From Agrypnia vestita (lineage: Eukaryota; Arthropoda; Insecta; Trichoptera; Phryganeidae), in contig JADDOH010008067.1 in the NCBI GenBank assembly GCA_016648135.1, positions 1 through 64,000 of the forward strand: a DNA stretch of 64,000 bases, in the 5' to 3' direction. The translations under genes were made by a program, and so were the position numbers. The notes under the pieces are model-generated. The model did not search any database and was not told the DNA's origin. It saw only the letters and a program-made list of their open reading frames with translations. Positions within the stretch are counted from its first letter, which is position 1; each line of letters starts with the position of its first letter. Shown piece by piece: positions 13,091-23,613 of the stretch.

Positions 13091-13399
13091 TTAAAATTCG
13101 AAGTAAAGACATTTACAAAAACAAAAAATTAATATACGGTAGTTCAATAAAATAATATATAAATGTAAAAACAAATTTAAAAGGTGACAATTTGCCAAAT
13201 GTCTAATCTATCTAACTGTTATTTTCTTTGTTATTTGTGTGTTAAATTTCTAAACCCTTACTAATATCAGAATAATGGTATATTTTTAAAAAGTGATTAG
13301 AAAATTCAGAATAGTTACGGCTATTTGAACATCCTAAAAGCATAAACATCTAGTTTAAATATAACATTGCAGGACTTTAGTAGTTTGATTCGTGATATA
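13091..13399. other. Intergenic stretch, nothing recognised
   Basis: AT-rich DNA between the decayed terminus and the GC island; no gene seen. Confidence 0.5.
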
Positions 13400-13665
13400 T
13401 TTGTACACCGGGCTGATCGTATCCGGTCCCCATCGGATGCCGCTCAGATGAGCGGGAAAGGTTGCTTCCGTGGGCGGCCAGCGGGGGGCGGCGGGCGGCT
13501 CGGGGGGCGACCCCGTGGGCGGCCTCGGGGAACATGGGCGGAGAAACCTCACCCTGGTGCCAGCCGCGCCACCTCGGAACACCAGTATTCATTGAGGCGC
13601 CAGTGAAGTCGGTTCAACTGTGAGGGCCGCCCGCAAGCAGCGCAAACTTACTTTTGACCCAACTG
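13400..13665. promoter_or_regulatory. Isolated CpG-rich GC island, candidate promoter or 5' exon
   Basis: About 250 bp of strongly GC-rich, CpG-rich sequence sits abruptly in AT-rich DNA, with G/C tracts such as gcggggggcggcgggcgg at about 13481-13498. The only comparable block in the window is the one directly upstream of the Beat-like first exon at 26.88-27.05 kb. On the plus strand a plausible donor (GTGAGG) occurs at about 13619, so this could be a distal promoter with a non-coding first exon, for that gene or an unseen one. A 79-codon plus-strand frame (13367-13606), rich in Gly/Arg/Pro, overlaps it but has no recognisable domain and is more likely a by-product of base composition. Confidence 0.4.
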
Positions 13666-15035
13666 CAAGCGAAAATACATCACTTTAATTTGACCAAACG
13701 CACAGTGTCTTTGTGGAGTAATGTGACAGTGTAACAAGTAATACCCCGAAAAATAAATCTGAAAAAAAAAACACGTAAATGTTTGTGAAAATGTGCCCGT
13801 GAAAATGACTTCAGTGTGGCGGCTATTGTGAAATATATTTGACGGCTGGTGTTGGTACGTCTGTCTTCCTGTCAAATATAAAAAAGTTAAAATACTTGTG
13901 TGAATAACCCAGCGATGTGCTTTAAGGACGAAAATAATATTTATTTTTTCAACAATTTTATAGGTCCTGAAATTTCAAATTCTATTTTATTATATCATGG
14001 GCTCCATACTAGAACTAAACAACTGAAAAAGTTTTGTTTTGAGGTTATTGCAGTAAAAGTTTGCTTATTAAATATCTTCGTCTAGTATAATTTCTCTAAT
14101 ATAAAGTTATTAACAACAATATAATCAACCGATAAGAGATATTAATGAAAAAAATTAGATATCACCAGGTATTTTAATACAGAATTCAATCTTCATTAAT
14201 TTTTTGGTCCTTTTTGTGAATAATTTATAGCTTGCTTATAAATACATTTATTAATAATGTATTTTAAGCGTTAAATCGCTTACTATTTGAACAATTTTTC
14301 GTATAAATATGTTCAAACGTCAACAATTTAAATATCTAAAAAGAAAAGCTCAATAACACTTTTTTTATATTATAAAGATCATGCTTTGCTAAAAATCATT
14401 ATTATATCTCGAAAAATGAAAAAAAAAATTACACAAATCGCTTGAAAAAACAATGTAACGTTAAAGTTCGTCTTCCCGGATTTCATTATGTATTTTTTCA
14501 ATACGTATATCTTTACATGTATAAATTATTTTACAACAATTTAAAATAAATTGCGAAGAAATACAATATTCAGTAATTTTTATAGTTCTAAAAGCATATT
14601 CAATTTTATTTATGACCACGAACATAATAAGTAAAAATTAAAATTAATGATAAGTTCAACGAACAATGTGTTTTATGTTTAAAACATTTGTGTTGCTACT
14701 TAAATTAAAATAGTAAATAAAATCGTTTTCCAACATGATTTTATCGTAATGAATGAAATTTCCACAATTTCACACCCATTTGCTGGATATTGGTCAGTAA
14801 AAAGCGACAACCATCGCAAACATGTCGATATTTGGGGCCCGATACAAACACATAGACATGTGTTTCTATTTGATTTCAGTGCCGCAAAAACATATCCAAT
14901 CTCGCTTGGTAATTTTACGTGCCTTTCTGTGGGCAAGGATTTGGAGGTCGACATATTAATATACTTTTTGGTTCAATAACTTTATGATAAGTAATATGGT
15001 TCAAACAGTTTAATAATTTCTCTCTTTTAATTAAG
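13666..15035. other. Intergenic stretch, nothing recognised
   Basis: No supported gene. Overlapping antisense frames at about 14700-14979 (76 and 84 codons) encode nothing I recognise. The remainder is AT-rich. Confidence 0.5.
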
Positions 15036-15705
15036 ACTAACTAACTAACTAAACATCAACCGTTTCCCCGCAGGGGTAGGCAAAGGGGATAGAACGCCAT
15101 ATTTTTCTATCTTGGCACAAAACTTTTGCATCGGCTACATTCACACATCTTCTCATGCATGTTATAAGGTTGTTGCGATTTTTAACATGGTCATCCTACA
15201 ATACTTGTAGTATCTAATCATGCCAGGTCTTTAGCGAACACCCTCTGTTCCTGTTGCCTTCAACGCTCGTCCCATATGTTTTCTTAACCATCCTTTCCTC
15301 GCTCATAAGTTCTACATGACCAAACCATCTCAGCACTCCTTTTTTCATTATATTTACCATACTACAGCTATAATCACGTTAACTTCTAAATTGTTAATTC
15401 CTCATCAATCGACCGGAGATTTTCCACATAAGCGCCTAAGTGACAGCATTTAAGCCACATTCAGTCTGCTTTCATTCCTTTTTTGTCGATTCCTAGCTTC
15501 ACTTACATACATCAGAGTTGGCACTAGAATGCCATTATTTACCACTAGTCTAGCTTCGTTTGACAGGTTCTTATTGGCCATAATTGCATTCAGAGCACCA
15601 TATCTTTCTCAGCCTTGCCGTCTCTATTAAACATACTTCCCAAATACACAAACTCATTCCCTTGTTCTAAGAATTCATTATTAACAATCACATCATAATT
15701 GATTA
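15036..15705 (-). pseudogene. RTE-like LINE C-terminal region, decayed
   Basis: Read on the minus strand, the upstream part encodes an NEFVYLGSMFNRDGKAEKD motif (about 15600-15660). It is followed by ANKNLSNEARLVVNNG and a RWFGHVE-like region, the standard order of the post-polymerase domain of a widespread insect LINE family. Frame breaks and an in-frame stop show it is dead. The 3' UTR has the cccctttgcctacccctg block and ends in a (GTTA)n microsatellite tail (15036-15054), typical of RTE-type elements. It matches the elements at 20.68-21.22 and 32.06-32.19 kb. Confidence 0.8.
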
Positions 15706-15936
15706 AGTAGTAATTAAACACTTTGCATATCGGTTTGGCTCTTCATATCTGTATCTGTTAATTCTTGGTGGGTGTCAAAGTTTGCTTTTGTCACTATTTC
15801 ATCATCATCATTCGACGCTATCCATCTACTTTTTTTGGTCACACAATGGACACCATGGACTTTGTGATTCATATTTTCTACTGTAACATTTCTTGTATAT
15901 ATGCCACTTCTAATTCTCACTTAACGGATAATAAGT

Positions 15937-16401
15937 ATGTTTCAATTGTCATTTGTCTCTGCGCCTCGGAGGCAGAAAAGAGGTTTTGTGTGTACGCCTC
16001 CCCGTCAGTGGGGCGGTGAGCACGGAAACATTACAAAAATGTCAAACAAGGATGGCGAATGTGTAGAGCCGATAAAGGGAACTATTGCTAATAGTGTATC
16101 TTCTCTATCCATCTACAAGGCACCCCCTGTTTGCCAAAATCTATTCGAAACCAGCATATTTTGTCACTGTATTTTTCCATACGTTTTTAGATGGCTGTGT
16201 AGTCGATTTAAGGTATTTTCTTTAAGTAGGTATCATTGGAAGTTCCTAGAGTTCTCATTTCTCAAAATTTGTCTGATTCATCTCGGTCTTCTCAATTTCA
16301 GAGCTGTTAGTATTTTGGGCATTTTGTTTAACTTCTTGATTCTTGTATTATTTGGTGAATTAATTGCCGTCTTTTTTAAAGGTTTCCTTTATGTATATTA
16401 A
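15937..16401 (+). CDS. 154-codon open frame of unknown origin
   Basis: One of the longer open frames without a recognised transposon motif. Its N-terminal half is charged and mixed; its C-terminal third (from about residue 95) is strongly hydrophobic with Leu/Phe-rich stretches that could form one or two membrane segments. No domain, splice signal or conserved motif is evident. The start of the frame overlaps a Cys/Arg-rich stretch with a small inverted repeat (cctccccgtcagtggggc). Because AT-rich DNA readily yields hydrophobic frames, a spurious or repeat-derived frame is as likely as a real gene. Confidence 0.15.
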   Translation: MFQLSFVSAPRRQKRGFVCTPPRQWGGEHGNITKMSNKDGECVEPIKGTIANSVSSLSIYKAPPVCQNLFETSIFCHCIFPYVFRWLCSRFKVFSLSRYHWKFLEFSFLKICLIHLGLLNFRAVSILGILFNFLILVLFGELIAVFFKGFLYVY

Positions 16402-17396
16402 AATCTATAACCTTTCTGTGTATTTCTCGTAATATTAATTAAAAACTTAAGTTACTTGGAGTAACTTTACCTTTACTGGTTTTGACACCACTGTTTCTTC
16501 GCCAGGATGAACGAATTTGAATTATCCATACTTATTTTGTTAAATAAGTCGATTTTTGAATGGGGGCGTGGCTAAAGTTATAGTAGTGGTGAGGAAGACA
16601 CTGGAAAAATTGTAGATATGTAAAAATGGGTTATTTCTAAAATTGTTCTTTAATATTTATAAATTATCCAATCTATGGCCTCTATTCTTTACATAAAGAG
16701 TCATAAAATCGTTTTCATTTTAAAATGTGTGTTGTTAATAAAAAATGGTTTACAAAAGTTAGTTCGCAAATTCCGAGAATGTTATTATCAATGAACATCT
16801 CAAGAGTTCTTTTATTCTAATATTTAAATAACCTATTATTATTATTACGTTTTACTTATATAAAATATCGAACAGTCATTACAAATGATATGAAATACGG
16901 ATCGAATTTGTCTTTGGAGTTTATGATGAGTTTACCTTATGTTTGTTAGTATAAAACCAATTCAGTATTTAATATTCGTTTTTTTTAATTTTCATTTCTT
17001 CTTTTGTATCTTCAGTGCATTATATATAATGTTATAAGTTTATAGTTGTGGCGATGTTTAAAAAATAAATTTAATATAATTTACATCAATTTTTAAGAAA
17101 AAAACTGAAAAAATGCATATTTAAAAATACGACCAGTCTACGGAAATGGCATTAAATTTAATATTGTGGAACCGTTGTTAAAAGTGGTATAATTTCAGAA
17201 ACGTAAAACTGTACCTATTCATAATCTACTTTATACACTTGCCAACAAAACTGTAGCTAATGCACGTCATTATTTATAATCTCCATGTCGCACAGCTTAA
17301 TTTCTATTGTTATGTTATCACGTTATATAGCATTTGTTTCAGGACTGAAAACGTTTATAAAACTAGCCTTATTCCAAATGAAACTGAAAAGGGACA
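16402..17396. other. Intergenic stretch, nothing recognised
   Basis: AT-rich DNA, no gene or clear repeat visible. Confidence 0.5.
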
Positions 17397-18035
17397 CGAT
17401 AACATTTATTTATAGTTAAATCCACGCAAAGATGTATGCAAGAATTTAGGCGGTTTCGTGCTATGTTATATATTTGTCCTGCTTAAAAAGCACAAAGACG
17501 GTTGGTAGGTACATGAAATTCGTGGACATATTAAATGAAGTAAATTCTAACAAATATTTTTGTTCTTGTTTGGCGAATGTTATTTTGTGATTCGCGTTCT
17601 TGTTACACTAAAGTACAAGCAAAATAGATCTTCGTTTCGTTTTGTAAGATAAATGAAACAAAATAACCTTTGATGTTATTTGTTATTAACACAATCGAGA
17701 TAACATTTATTTACAGTTTAATCCACATTAGTATTATATAAGATGTATTCATGACTTCATTCGGTTTCTTGGTATGTTTTTTTATATAACTGTGCTGCTG
17801 ACAAACTACAAAGATGACTGATACATGATATTCGTGGACATATTAAATGAAGGAAATATTTTTGTTCATATTCGGCGTATGTGGTTCTGTGATTTGCGAT
17901 CTTTCTTGGACTATTGCACAAATTAAATAAGTGTGCGTGGGTATGTTTACTCCCTTTCCTGTTTATAATCGTTTTAGTAAGATAAATTTAATGAAATAAA
18001 TCTTTGATATTTGTTTACCACAGTCGAGACTAACT
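17397..18035 (+). repeat. Degenerate tandem duplication, about 300-bp period
   Basis: The motif gataacatttatttatagt at 17397 recurs, with changes, at 17699. Both are followed by 'taatccac', a 'attcgtggacatattaaatg' block, and a region ending in a 'ttgtaagataaatgaaa'-like stretch. A third, partial unit starts near 17970 (taagataaatttaatgaa). The units have diverged by many small indels, so this is an old duplication. No coding potential is seen. Confidence 0.6.
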
Positions 18036-18685
18036 TAAACAATGACAATTGAAATTGGGGGGTTGCGTGACTAGAACCCGCCGGAGTAGACTAACAAGCT
18101 ATAAATAAAGGTGACCCAAAAAAAAAACGGCCCAATTACACATCTAGCTCAAAAGCATACTATCCTGAAACACAAGTGGATGATAATACACTATTTATTC
18201 CCTTACATACTCAAGAATTATCAATTTTCGAAAAGCGACAAATAGGCGATTTTGACAAATCTGTTCAGGTCAAAATTAACAATTTCCCTGATTGTAATTG
18301 AATTGAGGTACGTTTTTTATCAACATTTTCACTTATTTTAGTTTTTTTTATTTAAAGGACACTATAACTACGCATTAGTGTAGATATTAAAGATCTTTAA
18401 AAAAATTTTAACCTGATTGAAAATGGTGGTATCTCTTGACAGTAGTGTACTACAACTAAAATTCACTGGAAGTTTGCAAATCGTGCATATAATAAAACAC
18501 AAATTTTTACTAAGAGTTTGAAAGATTAATTACCTACATTATTATATTTTGAAGCGACACGTGATGAATTTGCTTAGTCTCTAAATGTTGCGCCAAATTC
18601 AAAAATCACCTTAAACGATTTCATGTTGGATTTTAGTTTTGTTTATGCATGAAAAACGCATATTTGAAAAACTTATTTGCGGTAT
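18036..18685. other. Intergenic stretch, nothing recognised
   Basis: No gene, RNA or repeat that I can support; ordinary AT-rich sequence. Confidence 0.5.
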
Positions 18686-19090
18686 TTTGGAATTCAATTC
18701 AATTCAATTTATTTATGCAATAATATGAACATTACAAACTTAAATTCAATGCATACATATTATGAAGATATTCACTTTCAATTTAAGATATGGCAGTGAA
18801 CTACCGAATTACACAGGACTCCACTGATCCAATTGATATTTTGGTTGTTTGACACTTGAATGTTTAGGAACATATAACATATATAATATATAATATATAA
18901 CAATTAAAAATGAAATATCAATTTGGTCAACAAAACAAAAATAAAAATAACAATCTAGTCAAAGGTGTAAGAGAATCCTGCTTTGGAAAACCTCCTCAGA
19001 CACATGAAATATATCAATACCCAAAGTGATTTTGTTCAGCATAGCTGTAGCTTTTCCAACAGGCATAACCAACAAACCCTAATTTTAAAC
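18686..19090 (-). repeat. Probable LINE 3' UTR with (TTGAA)n tail
   Basis: On the minus strand the segment ends in aataaattgaattgaattga, the tail type seen on CR1/Jockey-like LINE copies. The same tail recurs at 26.12-26.16 kb. No reverse transcriptase motif is left, so only the 3' non-coding end is inferred. Confidence 0.35.
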
Positions 19091-19915
19091 GTGCGGTCTC
19101 AATATATTCAAGTATTTTGCACGTAGATTACAAAAAATCTACAAAACTGCATATTGCATAAGGCAATAATTGAAGTTATCAGAAATCCGTTTTAGGCGGT
19201 TTTAGAATTAGGCGCTTAAAATATTATATTTGAAAAAAATCAATTTTTGTTTGGATGATTGGAAACTCGAAATTATTTAATTCAATTTTCAATGTACAAA
19301 ATGATACTTTATATGAGATACACAAAGCACAAAATATAAACCTTTTTTATATAACCTGTCTTGCAATACTTTCAAGTCTCACTGTATTTGTGTATAGCTC
19401 AAGTCCATCCTATTAAGGCCTTTCTCCGTCATAGCTATATTTTTTTCTCCGACATAGAAAAATAGTTAAAGACTATATCCACGTAATGACCTTTCTTGCT
19501 TCTAAAATGAAACGAATGTGATAATAGACAACTCAACACGCAACTCTAGTTCATTAACCCTTAAATTCGTAAATTAAAGGTGCCCTTCCAACGCTCGACA
19601 TGAAACAATTTCTCCAAATGATGACTCTAATTTAGGGATGAAGACGCGGATCAACAAGTCAATTCCATCACAAAGCTCTCCAATTCGATGCGCAATCAAT
19701 CAAACTGGGGATTTGTACCGGAACGAATACAATTATGAGTGATCACAGCGATCGACGTATTCATCCCCAACCACCAAATGGAGATATCAGAAGATGTCTA
19801 GCGTGATACAATTATAGATAATTAATATGAGAATCACCTTCCATTAGTTATCTGGTCCTTTATCGGAACGAGCTGTCGAGAATGCTGGAAATCGATTTGA
19901 AACATGCGCAAAATC
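19091..19915. other. Intergenic stretch, partly unique-looking
   Basis: No gene is seen. The part at about 19560-19810 is less AT-rich and more complex than its surroundings and shows no repeat, so it could be conserved non-coding DNA, but nothing specific supports a function. Confidence 0.4.
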
Positions 19916-20030
19916 AAACATAATAATTCCGTTGGCTGTCCGTCTGTCCGTCCGTCTATGTGTCTGTTTGTCTGTCCGTAACTTCATGTAGCGTCCGTTA
20001 TTTCTTTCGAATTCAAACCGACCGCTCAAA
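19916..20030 (-). repeat. CTGTCCG-rich dispersed repeat
   Basis: A stretch of ctgtccgtctgtccgtccg followed by 'gcgtccgttatttcttt' occurs here. It recurs at about 29.86 and 30.83 kb, and reversed at about 40.33-40.43 and 52.41-52.45 kb. Such CTGT/CCGT runs are common at the ends of short retroelements in insects; the exact family is not determined. Confidence 0.5.
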
Positions 20031-20054
20031 TGTTAGGTAGGAGACATCTTACGT

Positions 20055-20546
20055 ATGTTAGGTAGTGTGAAAGATAACACACCGTTCGAGTCTTTAGGTG
20101 TATACAGAGTTCCATGTGGAGCGTTCTACATAAGACAAACTAAACGCAATATCGCTACACGATTGAAGGAACATATTGGAGAAATTAAAAACAACAAGTC
20201 CAATATATCGGCAATCTGCGAACATGCATCCAAAGGGAATCCCTGTCACTTCATCAGATTTGACAAGACAAAAATCTTATCAACAGAACTGCACCTAATA
20301 CCCAGATTAGTGAGGGAGTCCGTTAAAATACACAAACATTCCAATTTCAATAGAGATGAAAGTTTCAAACCATCAAGTATTTGGCGCCCTGTTCTTACGA
20401 CATTGATTCAACCCTTGAGAGACGTCGTAGTAAAATCCGCCGACGTAACTAGTATACATTGCACACTGGCGACCTCTATTGTAGAAGAAGTCAACACTCC
20501 ACAACAGAGTGCATATAATCAGTCCGCCCTCTACCTCCGCGTGTAA
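20055..20546 (+). pseudogene. Penelope-like element GIY-YIG endonuclease fragment
   Basis: The 163-codon frame encodes the C-terminal endonuclease of a Penelope-like retroelement, which nicks target DNA for retrotransposition. The GIY motif is GVY at residues 15-17. The second motif reads YIR at residues 25-27 where the family has YIG, a change at a normally invariant position. The conserved Arg/His region follows (TRLKEH, residues 35-40), then an 'ICEHAS' block (about 54-59) and an 'FIRFDKTKIL' block (about 68-77). The upstream reverse transcriptase is missing, so the copy is 5'-truncated. It is followed directly by the hammerhead-like terminus at 20.56 kb, as expected for this element class. 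Confidence 0.8.
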
Positions 20547-20682
20547 AGGTCGTCCTCCTGATGACGTTGAGTAAGAATTCAACGAAACGTCAAGAAACGT
20601 TTCTCGGAAAAACAGACGGTTCGTACAAAATATTCGCAACCAGTTACAGTTAAATATGTCTAACGACCTTAATAACAACTAA
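20547..20682 (+). mobile_element. Penelope-like terminus with hammerhead-like core
   Basis: Directly after the endonuclease frame: CTGATGA at 20558-20564, one extra C, stem GTTGA/TCAAC (20566-20570 with 20579-20583) around an 8-nt loop, then GAAA (20584-20587) and CGTC. A short self-complementary stretch (agaaacgtttct) and the tail 'taacgacc..taataacaac' follow. The same terminus recurs at 35.9-36.07 and 39.9-40.13 kb. Hammerhead motifs are established components of Penelope-like terminal repeats; here the core has one base more than the canonical form. Confidence 0.7.
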
Positions 20683-21225
20683 CTAACTAACTAACCATCA
20701 CGCCGTTTCCCTGCAGGGGTAGGCAGAGAGGATTGAATGCCACACTCTTCTATCACCACTTTTGCTTCGGCCACATTCATACATCTTCTCATACACGTTC
20801 TACGATTGTTGCGGCTTTTAACAGGGCTATCCTCAAATACTTGTAGTACCTGATCGTGCCAGGTCTTTCGCGGACGCCCTCTATTCCTGTTGCCTTCAAC
20901 ATTCGCCTCATATATTTTCTTAACCATCCTTTCCTCGTTCATACGTTCCACATGACCAAACCATCTCAGCACTCCTTTCTTTATTCTATCTACCACACTA
21001 CAGCCAGCATTGCATTCACTTCTAATTTGTTCATTCCTCACTCTATCGACCAAAGATTTTCCACACAAGCGTCTTAGTCCTTTATGCTTCGATTTAAAAT
21101 TTTGGTATTCTTTGTATCTTGATGTACGAACCATAGTCGACCAAAGATTTTCCACACGTCTTAGTCCTTTATGCTTCGATTTAAAATGTTGGTATTTATT
21201 GTATCTTGATGTAAGAACCATAGTG
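20677..21225 (-). pseudogene. RTE-like LINE C-terminal tail with internal duplication
   Basis: A 176-codon minus-strand frame (20691-21221) encodes the post-polymerase tail of the same LINE family as at 15.04-15.71 kb: CGKSLVDRVRNEQIRSEC, a VLRWFGHVERMNEERM block, a RGRPRKTWHDQVL block, and RRTCMRRCMNVAEAK near the end. The frame is still open through the stop, so decay is limited, but the polymerase is absent. The 3' end carries a short (GTTA)n tail (20677-20694). At its 5' side a segment of about 90 bp is present twice in tandem (21047-21137 and 21138-21224), which duplicates a KHKGLRR-containing coding stretch. Confidence 0.85.
21047..21224. repeat. 91/87-bp tandem duplication inside the LINE tail
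   Basis: Both units start cgaccaaagattttccacac and end ccatagt. The second lacks 4 bp (aagc) and has a few substitutions. The duplication lies at the truncated 5' edge of the LINE copy, so it may have formed at insertion. Confidence 0.8.
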
Positions 21226-22759
21226 TCCTAAACATAATTTAATAAAATAGTGTTTTGTACAAAATGTTTTCCTGAAAATTATATTATAATATTATTTAAT
21301 TCATTATTCCATCGCCATTGCTCGCTGCTTTACATTTACTAAAGCAGCGCTTGTGAAGCATAGTAAAATACGACAGGAGATAATCTTATTTTATGAAAAC
21401 GTTTATTAAATTTGTCAGCTCTCCATTAATACGAGGGTACATATTTTAACAAATTTTCGATCGTCCTTTCAAGTAAAATCTTGTCCAAACAGTAATAAAT
21501 ACGGCGAAATATTACCCTACTGGAAGATTTAGCGCGTTGACGTTGATAAATTTGAGCGTTGCATAAAATATTTTCTTCAACATGATTAATGCTTTTCCCA
21601 TATTTGTGTTTACACTGTTCCCTTTGAAAAAATGCGAATAAACGCATGAAACTGCTTATAAATTTTAACAAGAAAATGATAGCGTGAGATTGTATATTTT
21701 AAATAGACAATCACTGGGAAATGTGTTATTGGAAAATATGGCAATAGGGTTTCGCTTCTCGTACATAACTAAAAGGGCGAAATCTAGTATAGATCTAAAT
21801 ATTCCATGTTAATTTTTTATTTTTTCTTATCTGAGCTACTACATTTGACCAATAATGTGTGACAAAATACAAAAAAACCTATCATCCAGATCACTAAAGG
21901 TTAAGGGAGACAATTTGTATAGAATGATGAATGAAAAGTTTTTCTAAATTAATAAATATAACTATACCAATTATCACGATTTTTTGCTAGGGTAAGCAGG
22001 GATTCTAAAAAGCCAAAAACTTGAATCCTGAAATACTATTTTTGACTCATCTACTTTCATAAATCTTTTTATTTCGTTGAAACTTTTTTTTGCTCTCCAA
22101 CATATTCTTTTGATTTAGTTTTTTTGTAGATGAATTTTATATATATTTATATATATATATATATATTGCATTCCAACGAAGACAGTAATTTTATTAATAC
22201 TGTTACTTAAAATAAGTGTAAAATATTCAAACAGCTGTTTTCATAATTGAGTAATCATAATTTCAATAATCGAGTAATTAAATAAAAAATTATAACTAAT
22301 CAATTAATGTATATTATAGATGTCTCACAGAGACGAAACTATATATTTTTTTATTAATGGAGAGTAGGTATAGAATTCTTTATGGGTGTACATAGGACTT
22401 ACGACCTATCTATCGTACGGTTAGCTTAAGTGATCGCTTAAGACATATTTAACGTTCGCCATTTCCACCCACGATAGAATACCATGTCTATTAATTTTTT
22501 GGAAGTTGTATATATTTCAATTATACGGCATGTTTCACATGTGAGTTGCAAGGATCCTCACCGCGGCCGGCCATAAAGCTTTTTCATTCCCCTTGAATGA
22601 CCACAGATGACTAGACATCTATATTTGATTTTTGGAGTTTGTTTTAGCTATATACTTTATCTTGTCTAATGGAATTCATCCGAATTTCTACCATTACGCT
22701 AGTATACGCTAGAAATATTATTTCGATTTATTAAACTCCTTCTTTTACCAGTATTTTCA
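21226..22759. other. Intergenic stretch with a (TA)n run
   Basis: AT-rich DNA without a supported gene. A (TA)n microsatellite lies at about 22137-22166. A small GC-rich patch (accgcggccggccat) lies near 22560. Confidence 0.5.
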
Positions 22760-22882
22760 TTCAGAATATTTTGAGTATGTCCAAATTTTTCAGAAAAGTA
22801 AGTCCTAATTGATTATTGATGTCCCTGTGACAACAATCCAGTTCTGTTCTGAAAATTTTGGACATACTCAAAATATTCTGAA
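22760..22882. repeat. Near-perfect hairpin, 36-bp arms
   Basis: 22760-22795 and 22847-22882 are inverse complements over 36 bp with one mismatch, separated by a 51-nt loop. As RNA it would form a stable stem on either strand. It may be a foldback MITE or a source of small RNA; no target duplication is obvious. Confidence 0.75.
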
Positions 22883-23082
22883 TTATAACTAAAGTCATGT
22901 GTGTAGAAGTAAAATATATTTTTACCTCATTTAATGATCATTATGAATAATCTCTACAACGATAACGAGAAAATACATATGAAAATAAAATTTCTAAACG
23001 GGTAAATCTTGCATATGTTGAAAAATACATGTATAATCTAAATGCAGCCCTGCTGCATTTTAAACATTTATTTGGGTTGCAA

Positions 23083-23505
23083 TCCTAGGATTGGTCTGCA
23101 ACAAGCACTTGATTTCTTTACTCCTCTCTGTCACCTGCCAGCCTTTTCATTTCTTGGTAGGTGCTACAGCGCACATCTTCGATAATCTGGTCTACGTAGC
23201 TTGATCTTGGGCGGCCTCTACGATTGTTGCCTTCAACGTTTCCCTCGACGATGGTAAAAAGCAAACCCAGATGCCTTATATTATGGCCTATACACATTGC
23301 TCGTTTTTCTGTTCAGGAGCCACCTCTTTTCGCCCACCCTGCTCAACACCTCGTCGTTTCGGATGTGTTCTGACCAATGGATCCTCGTCATGCGCTTGTA
23401 GCACCACATCTCAAAGGCCGCTAGCCTCCCGGACATGCTCTGGCCGATGGTCAATGTTTCGCTGCCATACATCAGCACACTCCAGACAAGAGTTTTAATC
23501 AAGTT
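23083..23505 (-). pseudogene. LINE reverse transcriptase C-terminal tail
   Basis: On the minus strand the fragment begins with MIKTLVWSVLMYGSETLTIG (from 23502), the conserved MYGSE segment that follows the polymerase domain. It continues through IHWSEHIRNDEVLSRVGEKR and, after a frame change near 23300, through the RRGRPRS-like block and a short 3' UTR. It extends further 5' than the plus-strand copy of the same family at 5.46-5.84 kb but lacks all polymerase motifs. Frameshifted, therefore inactive. Confidence 0.8.
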
Positions 23506-23613
23506 TTAAACATTAAACGCTTAAAAATCTAGAAAAATGATAGCTTGCATGCATTTTATTTAATAAGCTAAAGTTTTTTTTTTGAATTAGTGAGTTTAGA
23601 ACATAAAATATAA

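Noticed and set aside
13355..13606. Overlapping Gly/Pro/Arg-rich frames on both strands of the GC island
   Set aside because: Frames open on both strands at once are expected from GC-rich sequence with few stop codons; no domain is seen.
14700..14979. Overlapping 76- and 84-codon frames as a possible gene
   Set aside because: They are antisense to each other, lack splice signals or motifs, and fall in plain intergenic DNA.
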